Source: Lampris incognitus (Eukaryota > Chordata > Actinopteri > Lampriformes > Lampridae). Taken from it: a DNA stretch of 64,000 nt. Shown in pieces: positions 11,829 through 23,862 of this stretch (the first letter of the stretch is position 1; the number at the start of each line of letters is the position of its first letter). The stretch is from positions 84,786,803 through 84,850,802 of the forward strand of contig NC_079213.1 in NCBI RefSeq assembly GCF_029633865.1, in the 5' to 3' direction. Under the pieces are notes generated by a model. That model worked only from the letters and a program-made list of their open reading frames with translations. It ran no database searches and was not told where the DNA came from. The position numbers and the translations under genes were made by a program.

Positions 11829-13319
11829 AACATGGTTTTATTTGTGAATGAAAGTGTTTTGACATCGTTATAAAGCCTCCTGCCAACACATCACTCAGGC
11901 TAATGTTAGCATAGCCTGGGCAGAACAACTAATCTGAATGAATCCTCTATAGGCCCTATGGTCATATCGAGCCGCCAAATAAGACTCATTTCAGCCAGTT
12001 ACAACTTATTCCTCAATGATAAGCGATCGTGATAGTCGGAGGGATAAGAACTAGAGCCTACCAGCAGTGAGTGGCATTTTAGTGTCTACTAACTAGAGTC
12101 CTCTTTTTGATAACCCAAATGTGGTCACCCTACATTACATATTTACCATGTTCACATTGCACTGGTCCATTCACTACCTGTGGGACAGCAGCTATCCAAC
12201 TCATTACGTGCTCTTTCACTCATCTGAATGTGCTCATATTTCTCAACCATTCAGTCATAATGCACTACATCTATGTCTACAATTAGGCTAACTATCTAAT
12301 TAATCAGAACACCTGCCTCAAGCTATGTGTCTGATGAAAATAAAGATAATGATGTAGATGAATAATCACAGACACTCAGATTATGTTGTGGTTACTTATT
12401 TTATTTACTTATTTATTTTACAAAATATTTTTTTCAATATTTTCCAGAATATTTTCAACTATTTTTCCTAAGAGTCAGTTTGCGGTCTGTAGGTTACATT
12501 GGGATATTCACATGCATTAAAATTTCACCAGAATGCAGGAAATTACATGTCTGAAACTCAAATTTTCCTGGGGAAAAAAAAAGTGAAAAAAAAAAAAAAA
12601 AAAAAAGAAGTGCAAATGTACAGCTATAAAATAAACCCACTCTACTGATGCTTCTGGACCTCAGTTAAAAGTTTGCCCTGGCGGCGGCCCTGACGGCAAC
12701 TGTAGCTATGTGGATATGAAGTAAATGTAGGGGCTTTACAGTGGCTACCTTCCACCTTCTTATTGAAGGGAAAGGCCATATTCTCCATTTACCCTTCTTC
12801 TTAAATGAGATGGACAAGTTTGGCAAGGTTTTTGGGGAATTAATTCAATGTAGTCCAGTGGTTATGCAATTGAAAACCCATGTGGTCCTACCAAGCCCCC
12901 CAAACGCACACAGGTGGAACTGATTTTCACTGGTGGATGTTATTTTAATGGGCACATGGAGTTGTTTTGCCTTGATATGCTTGTCTTGGATTAGCAGGTA
13001 AGGTAAAACACAAGCTGATTTACTTCACGTGGACTTCTGACTTTTTTCAAACCTTCATTTCTCTATTGAAGTGGAGCAGGTGGGCATTGAGGTGCCTTGC
13101 TCAGGACACCTTGATATGCTAGGGCACAAGAGACCATCCAGTCCAATCTCAGCCGTTTTGGAGAAACAAATCAGAAAGCATCCGGTCACTTGTCTAAATC
13201 TCTCTCCTCTGACCAACAGGAGACCTAAATTGAATTGAATCCATCCCTCCTCCTTCAGATGTCACAAGGGACTAGACTGGATTCCCAGTCTCTTTCCATA
13301 CACTTCAGAGACTGAGCCA
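11825..13319. other. no gene recognised
   Basis: AT-rich, with a poly-A tract at 12588-12606. The short frame at 12741-12923 has no recognisable domain or splice context. Confidence 0.5.
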
Positions 13320-13711
13320 TATCCCCCACACTCTACCGAGCCGTCATTGCTCCACCCTCCCTGCCGAGCTGAGGAGGGCTGTAGACTACCACATGCCTCC
13401 TCTGATACATGTGGAGTCACCAGCGGCTTCTTTTCACCTGACAGTGAGGCATTTCACCAGGGGGACGTAGCGTGTGGGATGATCACGCTATTCCCCCCAG
13501 TTCCCCCTCCCCCCCAAAGAGGCACCCAGACCAACCAGAGGAGGTGCTAGTGCAGCGACCAGGACACATACCCACATCCAGCTTCCCACCCACAGACACA
13601 GCCAATTGTGTCTGTAGGGACACCCGACCACGCTGGAGGTAACATGGGGACTCAATGTGGTGAGCCCCGTTTTGGTAGGCTATGGAATAGACTGGCAGCT
13701 ACCCGGACGCC
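13320..13711 (-). mobile_element. SINE family 2 (tRNA-derived), minus orientation
   Basis: It matches the full-length plus copy at 37621-38045 along its length. Shared blocks include the complements of GGGAAGCCGGATGTGG, CACTGTCAGGTGAAAAGAAG and TGACTCCACATGTATC. The tRNA-like head is at the right end (13660-13711), with a degraded B box. Both boundaries are approximate. Confidence 0.8.
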
Positions 13712-14028
13712 CCTAATCCATGTTCCTTTGTAAATTTAGTAAAGATGCGGTAAAGATAAACTCTACAAATATATTTAGGGCACCCAGCCATGATGTATTA
13801 ACTAATAACACATGTTTTGATGAGTTAATATCAAATTGGGTCTATTCAGTTAACAATACATCTGGACCCCTTTTTTGACCACACCATGTAAAATATATAT
13901 TTTAGTGAGCCTGCAGCAGTTAGTACATCACACTATGGTCACATGCTGATTGTCCCGTGTGCTCAGAAGCTTTAGGTTACATTATAGTGTGAGGTCAATG
14001 ATCAAGACCCAGGCCCCTAGCACTGCCT

Positions 14029-14030
<2 letters not shown>

Positions 14031-14076
<46 letters not shown>

Positions 14077-14081
14077 ACACA

Positions 14082-14112
<31 letters not shown>

Positions 14113-14134
14113 GCACGCACACATGCACACATGC
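14031..14134. repeat. (AC)n microsatellite, interrupted
   Basis: AC array with AT and GC interruptions from about 14067 onward. Confidence 0.95.
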
Positions 14135-15747
14135 ACAGGATCCAAGGAATGTGTTTACCACAGGGTGTATGAGCCCCACAAGTCAGACTCAAAAGTAGGA
14201 TACTCTGAGACAGCCAACGTGGAAAGATGATCTCAAAATTTCAAGAAAACATCTCACTGTCATACTGTTGTGCTATATTAAGGGTGATCACCTCTATTGG
14301 AGCCTAACTCACATGTTACGGAGAGAGGGGGTATGTTATTGGGTTTAAAGCAGCAATCTTTGAGCTTGTCATTCTTATTTCCTGGAAAATGCATTGGTGT
14401 TTGTCCACTTTATGTTTCCCATAGATCTATTTGAAACAAAACAGTTACAGTGCTATTGTGTCAGCACTTCCCTCACTGCCAAACTAATAAACATTGTTGA
14501 ACCTTGGTTTTTGCTGTTGTGTTGTATTGTTGTAGTATTTGTTGGATAACCTGCAAAAACTTCCCCTCTTCTTCAAAACAGAATGTGGTTGTACCACTTG
14601 CCTCTGACATGATGTTGTTGTACCACCTGCCTCTGAAACTATGGCTGAAGAACCGCTCTCGCTTGATACCAGCCTCTTTCTTTACAATTAGCTCATTTTG
14701 ATTTTTATGCTTGCTAGTAATCTTGCTGAAACTAAGGTTTTTTGTTGTCGTTGTTTTTTTGTTTTTTTTTTACTAATATGAGGGTCATAGTACAAGACAA
14801 ACACAGCCTCCATCATTAAATTTTGCTTGTTTGGTCCCATTGTACATTTCAGTGCATATCACCAACCAGGTGGAACCACTTGCTTAATCTCTTGCTTGAG
14901 GGCACCCACATGATCAACACGAACGCGCCTAAGCTCATCCACACTATGCTCTACTTGAGTGCCTTGCCTAAGCAACAGTAGATGTTGATATGTAGAGGAG
15001 CATTCCTTGTTCAGTTTCACCATACACATAGTATTTGCAGGTGGTCAGGCTCAGACTTTAGTCCATTGTGCTTCAGTGGCAAACCGTTAAAAAGTACCAC
15101 TGTAACAAGTTTACATTTCAGTTGTTTAGCTGTCCCTTTTATCTTGAGTGACTTACAATGAGTCCAATAGTAGAACAGGGTTCAATTCACAGATCACCAA
15201 AATTATTATACGGATGGTGGGGAGGTCAAGGATCAGAGCCATAGCCCCCAGACAGCAGATGGATCAAATTCTCCTAAAGATGATCATGTATGCTAGGGAG
15301 GTGTTGACTCACTCTGTTGCATGAGAACCAAGAATAGCTGACATGAGCTGTTACTAGCACTGTGGCGGTGATGACAAGTTTTGTTTGTGGTCCCAAATTA
15401 CAGGGGATGGAATTAGATGACTTTTGATCACTGGTGAAGACAGTGGGCACAGATGGTCAGTCCAGGAAAGAGAGCTAAGGACTCAGTAACTCCAAGAATA
15501 GAGTGTGGACTCATTGGCTTTCATAAGCTGGCTCGAACTCCCATTCTGCCCTTATCACCGTCTGGAGGGACAGACAAATTATGTAAGTACTGTCTCCGTC
15601 CTAAGGACTCATTTTGTTGGCTTCCTAAGCATCTGGCTAGTATGGAATTAGCTGCTAAAACACTTACTGTTATTTGTGTCACTGATCGCAGATGGCATCA
15701 CACATTGGGTGATTTGTGATTAAAGGACTTTTAATGCTACCTTTGTT
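14135..15747. other. no gene recognised
   Basis: No coding similarity seen. It has a T-rich stretch at 14738-14771. The frame at 15453-15719 has no known domain. Confidence 0.5.
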
Positions 15748-15765
15748 TATAGACAGGCAATTTTC
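15748..15765. repeat. target-site duplication of SINE family 3, left copy
   Basis: TATAGACAGGCAATTTTC. The right copy at 16153-16170 differs at one base. Confidence 0.8.
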
Positions 15766-15960
15766 TTTTTTTTCTAAATTTATTTCTGATTTTTCCCTTT
15801 TTCTCCCAATTGAGTGGCCAATCGCTCCCTATTCTAGTTCAAATACCCACCCTCATACTGCATGCATTCGCCAACAGCATCTCTCCGGCCGGTAGTTCTA
15901 AAGGAGATGCCTCGCCGCTTCCGTGACAAGGTGAATCCAGGCCGAACCACTGCTTTTTCC

Positions 15961-15992
<32 letters not shown>

Positions 15993-16152
15993 AACTCCAC
16001 CCCCCTCCCAAAGACAGCATTGCCAAAGATTGCTCCTTCATCAAGTCCGGCCATAGTCGGATCTGACAAGACCAAGGCGCGAACCCCAGTCCCCAGTGGG
16101 CAACTGCATCGACACAAAGCCGATGCTTAGACCGCTACACCACCGTGGACCC
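15766..16152 (-). mobile_element. SINE family 3 (tRNA-derived), minus orientation, with target-site duplication
   Basis: The tRNA-like head is at the right end. Its complement reads GGTGGTGTAGCGGTCTAAGC (A-box region) and then GGGTTCGCGCC (B-box like), the RNA polymerase III promoter plan. A 29-bp CA array lies inside at 15962-15990. The element is flanked by TATAGACAGGCAATTTTC (15748-15765) and a copy with one mismatch (16153-16170), a target-site duplication of 18 bp. This fixes the ends. Confidence 0.85.
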
Positions 16153-16279
16153 TATAGACAGGCACTTTTCAGGATGAACAACATAGTAAATGCCCAATAA
16201 TGCTCAAATATAGCTTAAACAAGATTAATCTGCTTGCCCATGCCAGATCATCATCACCACTACCATTTTAATGCTGCAT

Positions 16280-16830
16280 AGATCAGGAATCAGGAATCAG
16301 GAACACTTTATTTGTCATTTCATTTCATGTACTTGCAAACATGAAATGTATGCAAATATCATTTCCCCCAGCCCACAGCAGTGCAATACAAAGACAAAAA
16401 CACATATCCAAAAACTACAATAATACACATCCAAACTAACACATATATCCAAACTAACACATATACCCAAACTAACACATATATCCGAACTAAACAAAAA
16501 ATCCCTGTCCAAGGGAACGAACGCCAGCCAGGATAATTGTCAGAACTGCCAGTCTGCATGGGCTAGCATTTAGCTTAGCCTGCCCTGCTTCCATGTCCTG
16601 TCAGACCACCCTTGGTGTTATCTCTTTGGGCGCAGCTCCGGGCAGGACCGTGGTCCCTGGGCCCACAGGATGCAGCAGACCAGGCTCCCTCAGCCGATCC
16701 AGCGCCCGCCCTCCCAGCCATCAAATGAAGACAAAACTTAAACGCAGACATGGCCGAAGACTGCATGGACGATACTGGGTGAGGCCGCTGCAAACATGAA
16801 ATTCCGCTGCCATCTTCCCACACCGCTTCC
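16280..16830. repeat. probable dispersed repeat with an 18-bp tandem block
   Basis: It begins with AATCAGGAATCAGGAAC followed by ACTTTATTTGTCATTTC, a pattern typical of fish LINE 3' ends read in reverse. At 16421-16497 a unit of 18 bp (AACACATATATCCAAACT type) repeats about four times. The GC-rich part at 16600-16830 has no recognised product. Confidence 0.45.
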
Positions 16831-17147
16831 GGTGTGGAAAGATCTACAATGTAAAGCAGCCATAAACAGCTCCATAATGAGCTCCACTCCCAAATGCCAC
16901 CAGCTCATAGTGACCCATGTAAACTACACCTCCTGACCCCAACTTGACCTGAACAGTGCGAACAACCAGTCCCACAAACGGTATGTGTGGATGACTTCTC
17001 ATGTTAAACATGTCCACCTGATAATCAATACATCCATATGACATACTGTCAACCCGTCTGACAACCTTATGTAACAGTGAGGAAACACCTGCCCACCAGG
17101 TCTCTCATGGTCGACCACTGTCTCATCTCACCATCAACTTCTCTCCA

Positions 17148-17472
17148 AAGGGCTTTTTGCACAGCCTTTTCAAGACGGGAGTGTTGCGCCATTAACCCGC
17201 CTCACCATTCTATGTAAAAGGTATAAGGTAGTCACAGAGCCAACTCAACGTCTGTGTAAAAGGGACATCTGGCAAGACGGGACAGCCGACGGCTGTTGTG
17301 TTATGTTACACATCGTGATGCCTCTGCTTCCGGAACGCCAGCATGCTATGTAAAATCACACACTGGGGTGCCTTTATGCCGCCGTTGTTTGGTTCAGTGT
17401 AAAAAACAAAGCCAGCATAAAGACGAGTCTTCATTACAGCAATATTGCATGATCTCTGTGTAAAAACGCCTT
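17148..17472. mobile_element. putative MITE with degenerate terminal inverted repeats
   Basis: AAGGGCTTTTTGCACAG at 17148-17164 pairs with CTGTGTAAAAACGCCTT at 17456-17472 (about 13 of 17 positions). Inside, ATGTAAAA/GTGTAAAA recurs at about 17213, 17257, 17350, 17398 and 17458. No transposase. No clear target-site duplication was found, so confidence is modest. Confidence 0.45.
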
Positions 17473-17870
17473 AAGTCTGCCATGCGGCCAAACAGATGGC
17501 AGATCCTCTTACATTTCTTGGGAATGTGTACCTGAATTTTTCCTGGTGACAGTGGGCATGTGACAGGGTGTTTAAAAAAAGTTCAGCCGGTCCCAGGCTG
17601 AGTCAAAAAAGAGCAGGGGGAGGAGGAGGAGGACAAGGAGGAGTGCTAGAATAGCCCTGATTCAGTGCATGCTGGTTTAGACCGGATCCTGCCTCCCCTT
17701 CCTTTCGCTTGTCTCATCTCAGCTGCTTTCCTCTCCACTTCCCTTCCTCTGACTTTATGTCTTCTGCTCTCTTCCTTTCCTTTACTGTCCTCTTATCTCC
17801 TCTCCTCTCCCTTCAAAGACATGTAAATAGTGCTGGATTGATGCCAGCATTACTCGCAATTCTGTTCTAA

Positions 17871-17993
<123 letters not shown>

Positions 17994-18640
17994 GAAGAGA
18001 AATAGAGAGTGCAGGCCAAATAGAAAAGATGAGAGAAAGGGTGCATAACCAAGAAAGAGACAAAAAGAGCTGCAGATAAAAACAAGAAGTGTGATATAGA
18101 GATAGAGAGAGAGGGAGAGCGATAGACAACAATATAGGGAGGAAGGTAAAGGGGGCGGGTAACCAAGGCAGGGATATGATGACTGAGCCAGAGAGACATG
18201 CTCCAGTCCCAAGAGGCAAAGAGACAAAAGTGAAGCAAAAATTATGACATAAAAACTGCAAGAGAGAGAGGGAGATGAGTAGAGAGATGGGGATTAACAG
18301 AGAGAGACACAGACAGACAGACAGATGCTCCCTCTCAGGTTTGTTGCTCCTAGTGTGACTCAGAAGTACTGCAGAGAGCAGACCAGAGGGGGCCAGAGAT
18401 GGAAACAGTTGAGAGCGGATCTTCCTCTGGCTGTCTGCTGAAAGGATTTATTTTTGTCAGCAATGACATAAAGAAAATTATATCTCAGCCGTATTCAGAT
18501 GAAGGCTTGATGGAACAGTTCTTTTACATGGGACTTTTGTTTGATAGGCCAAAGGGCAACAGTGCATAAGTTAGAGCTGTTATCTATTCAGTCTCTTAAA
18601 CAGGTTTTTGAACACGCTGGGTCTTGCTCTAATGCAAGAC

Positions 18641-18641
<1 letters not shown>

Positions 18642-18717
<76 letters not shown>
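18642..18717. repeat. (TG)n microsatellite
   Basis: About 37 TG units. Confidence 0.95.
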
Positions 18718-18720
<3 letters not shown>

Positions 18721-20636
18721 AAATGGATGGATCCTCATTATCTCACTGTTTCATGTTTAGCTCAGTCATATATGTACATAATAACTCAAAATCAGATTAA
18801 AACTAAGGGCTGTTTAAAAAGTTGTCTGCAAGGTCTCGTGCTAAACTCCATGCACAAACAACCAGCTCTGGTGACGGGGGGATATTTGATAACTTAACTT
18901 CCCAATTAAGGCTTGTTTACAGTCAGTGTTAGCTAGTGGGCAGATACTCAGCGCATGTTGGCTAGCTTCCCTGGCATCTGACAGCCTCCCTGACCTCGAT
19001 CTATCTCTAAACCCTGCGAGAACTTTCTGTTTAATTCCAGTCAAGTCAGGCCCTTTCTACTTCTCTCCTTTTCTGAAACAACCTCTTCCCAAACAACCAC
19101 TCTAGGACCACAGAAAAGTTTCAGGAACACTGGCTCTGACCCTTGACCTCTGGTTGCTTATAATAACAGCAGAGGCTTGCCCGTCTTTGTTGCAACTTTC
19201 TTGTAACACAGTTGCAACTAGTCAGGAGCTGTTCAGCTTCATTTATTTTGTGTAATAACCAATAAGAATACTAATAATGGTGTTTATGAATGTGACACAT
19301 TCCATTCATTAAAAAAAATCCACTTTGTACCCGGTTAAATGAATGAATGACTGAATGACTGAATGAATGAATGATTTATTACGAATATGTAAATAAGCAG
19401 GATATAACACAGATAAGCAATTACCTCACCTACTCTTAAGTTAATTCATCAGCTATACATTACAAACTCAATCCCACTGTACTATGTAGTTCAAATTCAC
19501 TGCAAGTTGTGCTGCACAATACAAACTCAACAACTGTGAACAATAAGAGAGAAAAGTAAAAATGAGAAAAATAAAAATAAAGTAAAAAAATGAAAATAAA
19601 AATGAATTAGAATGCTATGGCTCAAGTAAATCTATGGACAGTGGACAAAATGGCTTTGCACATGGAATTGAATGAATTGAACTGAATTAAGATTTCGACA
19701 CAGTTCACCAGCCAATTTTTTTATTTGATACACACTGCAATGTCAAATGTCTTATATCAAACATTAATTGACAACATGAGATAATGTTAGCTAGCTAGGG
19801 TTAAATGACAGCTGTTCTAGTATAGTTCCTGTTAGCTGTGCAGTCTTATTAACACTCTGCTCTGCTACCTAACAGTTCTACCAGCCGTTTCAAATAGGAT
19901 TAAACGTATAACTTAATCTGATTAGTCACTGAGTTCAATTTAATTTGCAGCAGGATGCTCCGTTTAACAGTGAAGTTGCATAACATGACTTCACACTGTA
20001 ATCTAAATTAGGTGAAAATTGCATTGTGTAACATGAGACTAAGGCCAGTCATTCAATTTTGGTTCAAAAACATAAATGAGCTAGTGACAAAAAAAACAAA
20101 AACAGAATAATAGTATAATAATGACGACAGTAACTATGAATGTACTGTCAACTGCTGTCTCTCAACACCTAAAAAGGCTACCTTATTCACACTTGCAATT
20201 TAGCATATGACCAGCTAAAACAGAATGCATCTATGTAAAAATGCAGTTATATGTGTAGACTATATAGCCTACTTATTTATATTGAGGTATGATGATAGTC
20301 TATACACGATGATGCATATTGTCTGTTATCTATACGCAAAGTGACAAGTGCAGTATACTATCAAGACATAGAATGATATATGAATATATTCCTGCAATAG
20401 ATTCATGCAATATACATATAAGACAAATTCCTTTGCTGTGCAGGTATTTTGCTTAGCAGAGAAAGTGCTTCTGCTTCCCATTAAAAGGTGTTATTCCTAG
20501 ATTTTGTTTTACCCCTGTCATCTGTGGACGCTGCTGAAGCCACGTCAGGAAAAATAGTAGACACCAATATAAGTTGAGTGTGTGACACTGAAACAGATCA
20601 TGTAGCATATGTCACTGAGAAAGTGGAGAGGGGGTG

Positions 20637-20637
<1 letters not shown>
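18718..20637. other. no gene recognised
   Basis: AT-rich non-coding sequence with a (GAAT)n block at 19340-19376. No frame of note. Confidence 0.5.
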
Positions 20638-20680
<43 letters not shown>

Positions 20681-20755
20681 CGAGAGAGTTTGTGTGTGTG
20701 TGAGAGAGAGGGGGGAGAGAGAGAGAGTAAAGGAGAGAGTATGAGTGAGAGTGGT
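20638..20755. repeat. (GA)n and mixed purine repeat
   Basis: Pure GA at 20638-20676, then GAGAGAGTTTGTGTGTGTG and more GA-rich sequence. Confidence 0.9.
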
Positions 20756-22133
20756 GAGAGAGGGATGGATGGGTGGATGGAGGGGAGGTTGGGGGTTACA
20801 CTGTGACCTTATTTTCAAGGCAGTTTGATCTATGGCCTCCATGTTGTGCTTCTGAGAAAGTGTGTGTGCAATTTGGTTTCAATCACAGAGGAGAGCTGAG
20901 CCCAGCCTGTCCTTTACCCTAAACTCTTCAGGATATGATTTTTTTGGATAGCCACTGGCATTTCTCTAAGTATTACAGGTTCGCTATTCTTGCAATGATT
21001 CTGTGAGGAGAATAAGGCCATCAAAGCAATTTTCAAACCTTTATTTGTCCATGGGTGGTTTGTTGAGCTTCTACGCTCTTAATTTTGCTACACCCAGATT
21101 CACATTCATACAGTTTCCCGAATTTCCACGTGGGAGCAGTTGGTGCCTTGCTCAAAGGCGAGCTTTTTCCTTGCCTTTCCCTAGTAGTTCTGGGCATCTG
21201 AACTGGAGATCCTCCAGTCACAAGTTGTCTTCATTGACCTTCAGCCTCCTGTCGCCCATTACAGTTGCCCCATTACTCCAGTTACAGTGGTATTGTACAT
21301 GTGGTCAAGAAAACTGTATCCTGTCCACGCCTGGCGAGACGACACATCAACACTTGAACTGAATCACGAGTTGATCTTAATGCCAAACACCACACAAGAA
21401 CAGCTGGAGTAGGGATTTAAAGAGGGAACATATATCGCAGAATCTTCTTTGAAAAACACTCTCACACTTTGAGAATGATTTCAAATGGCTTTCATTTCTC
21501 ACTAGAGCCTCACTGTTGGCTCATCAAGTTATTATTCTGCTCTTGCAATACATCACCATGTCGCTTTTGCCCATCTTTCTGTGAACTGTTGAATCTCCTG
21601 ATCTGCCTGTGTGTCTTTCAGTCTGTCTTCCATGTGCTCTCGACGTTTTGAGCTTTCTTAAATTCTCTTTTTTTTTACCTCAAGCTGTTTTTTTTCCATC
21701 TCTCCTCTGATCAGCCCTGTTGAGATCATAGCTTGTCCCTCTGCTTTCCACCTTCTCAGCAGTTCAAGTTAACAGCACCACTGGCAAGCCTACATCCTCA
21801 TAGTCGAAATGCCAGTACCACTGGCCCCAGCTAGAGAGAGAGAGAGGGAGAAAGAGAGAGCAAGAGAGTTAGAGCATGTGTGTGGCCAAGTGCATTGAAG
21901 CGTGCAGTGTGAGTGGTTGACGGTGTCGCACAGCCACGTGGCCTGCATAGCTCCCTGTTTAGATGGCTCTCCCACCCATCCCTGTGTCTCCCGCCTGTTC
22001 CTACTCTCTCTCTCCTCCCCCACTATTCTCTTTACTTTCCCGTCTGTGCCCCCCCCCCAGAACAGTAAGGTGCTGAATCAGAGAGGTCACAGTTTCTGTC
22101 TGATTTCTCAAGCCCAGACCAGAGAAGTCTCAC
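20756..22133. other. no gene recognised
   Basis: The open frame at 21003-21362 (plus) shows no known family. A short GA tract lies at 21833-21867. No supported gene. Confidence 0.5.
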
Positions 22134-22240
<107 letters not shown>

Positions 22241-22385
22241 CTCACAGAGGTGCTTTAAGCTGCTTGTCCTTGTTGTTTTTAATAGTTTTTACAAGTAGTT
22301 TTTTGTAGCTGCGTGAGTGTGTACATGTTTGCTGTTTGCCACATTTGTCCATATAAGTGTGTGTATTTAATTTCAAATCAATTTC

Positions 22386-22672
22386 TACTTCCTCTTCTTC
22401 TTTCAGCTTGTTCCCTTTTTCTCAGGGGTCGCCGCAGCGGATTTTACAGTTTTCATAGGTACCCTGTGAGGGCACAGCACCAATGGTGGCCTTTGTTAAT
22501 GTGGGCATCGACCGATCCGGTATGGTCTTGTCAATCAGCATACTGATTTGGCAAAACATTACGTCGGATGCCCCTCCTGACACAACCACTAAACCTATGG
22601 ATGGGGGCACAGGTAACGCGCTGGATGCCATCCCAGTATTCATGGACTTGCACCCATGCCTGTCAACCAACT
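22386..22672 (-). mobile_element. short non-autonomous retroposon with RTE-like 3' end, minus orientation
   Basis: The complement runs from a head near 22672 through GGCATCCGACGTAATG and GTCTTGTCAATC-type sequence to GCGGCGACCCCTGAGAAA and a GAAAGAAGAAG tail at 22386. Its 3' end resembles the RTE LINE 3' end (GGCGACCCCTAACGGGAGCA). Its middle matches the insertion at 35257-35454 in the opposite orientation. It has no coding capacity and presumably depends on RTE enzymes. Confidence 0.65.
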
Positions 22673-23609
22673 TAAAATTAATTTCACATTTCCTAAAAGA
22701 AAGAAAGAAAAAATTGTAACATTTTGAATTTCAGTGTCTTAGATATGTGCCTTTGTGTGTGAAGAAGTGTGTGGGAGCAGGTTTCCTGACAAAAACTGTT
22801 CTGGGATCAGTGCAAATTATTTTACAGAAATGCTCCTGAATCATTATATGTGGACAATAGATTTCCGTTTTGGAGCACTTCAATGTCTGTAATCCACATG
22901 CTGTGATGGAGGATCAGTTTCTCACAAAGATGCACACATGCATTATGAATATGACAAGGTTCAGAAACTATAAAAGGGAACTACTAGCAACTACCCCTTT
23001 CACACTGAACTAAGATTCTGGGTTTTTACTGGGGTCATCACCTTTGTTGTCAAAGGGTCCATGGCTCAAAATCCTATGAAAGTCAGGTAAGATACAAACA
23101 TTCTCCTAAACAAATGTGACTCACAAAAACATTCAAAGATTCTGCACTTGTTGTGCAAACATCTGTGTGAACAGTTTATGAAGAAAAGCGTTCCTATCAT
23201 GCTTCAGGGGGCCCCTTTTGGATTTATTAGCTAAATCAAACATTTAGCAGGCCCGGCATTCAGATACTTTCCAAATCAGCAAGAGTTCAACAGTCAAAAT
23301 GTAGTTTTGGTTAAATGATCGTTTTTGAATGTTATTCCAGGATCAGCTCCCAAATAGTCCAGAGTGCCATAGTGTCAGTATGCATCTCTGTTTGCTAGTT
23401 GTAATATACACAAATAAATAGGTGGAGGTTGAATAGATAGTCTTTCTAAACCCAGCAGTCAAGTCCTTATAAAGCTCCTTGTCATGCAGTCTATCGTGCA
23501 CCATCACTTTGTTTTGGTGCATGTGATGCCAATTTTTCCAGAGAATCACTTTGAGGTCAGAGTAAACCATCTACAAATGGTATCTGCTGTCAAACCATTA
23601 ACAGTTACC
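22673..23609. other. no gene recognised
   Basis: Ordinary non-coding sequence, short frames only. Confidence 0.5.
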
Positions 23610-23862
23610 CATCCATCCATTATCCAAACCGCTCATCCTGCTCTCAGGGTTGCGGCATCCCCAGCAGTCACTGGGCAGCAGGCAGGGAGACACCCTGGAC
23701 AGGCTGCCAGGCCATCACAGGGCTAACACAGACACACACATTCACACCTAGGGACAATTTAGTCACCTGACCTACCTTTGGACTGTGGGAGGAAACCAGA
23801 GCACCCGGAGGAAATCCACGCAGACACGGGGAGAACATGCAAACTCACTGCGCATGTCATAT
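23610..23862 (-). mobile_element. SINE family 1, minus orientation, partial
   Basis: It starts with the complement of the GGATGGAT tail. It then runs through CTGCTCTCAGGG, GGAGACACCCTGGACAGGC and GGACTGTGGGAGGAAACC to CGGGGAGAACATGCAAACTC, all matching the complement of 47990-48352. The tRNA-like head is missing. The internal CA site holds only about five units. Confidence 0.8.

Noticed and set aside
21003-21362. 119-codon plus-strand frame
   Set aside because: No recognisable family, no splice or promoter context. Likely chance.
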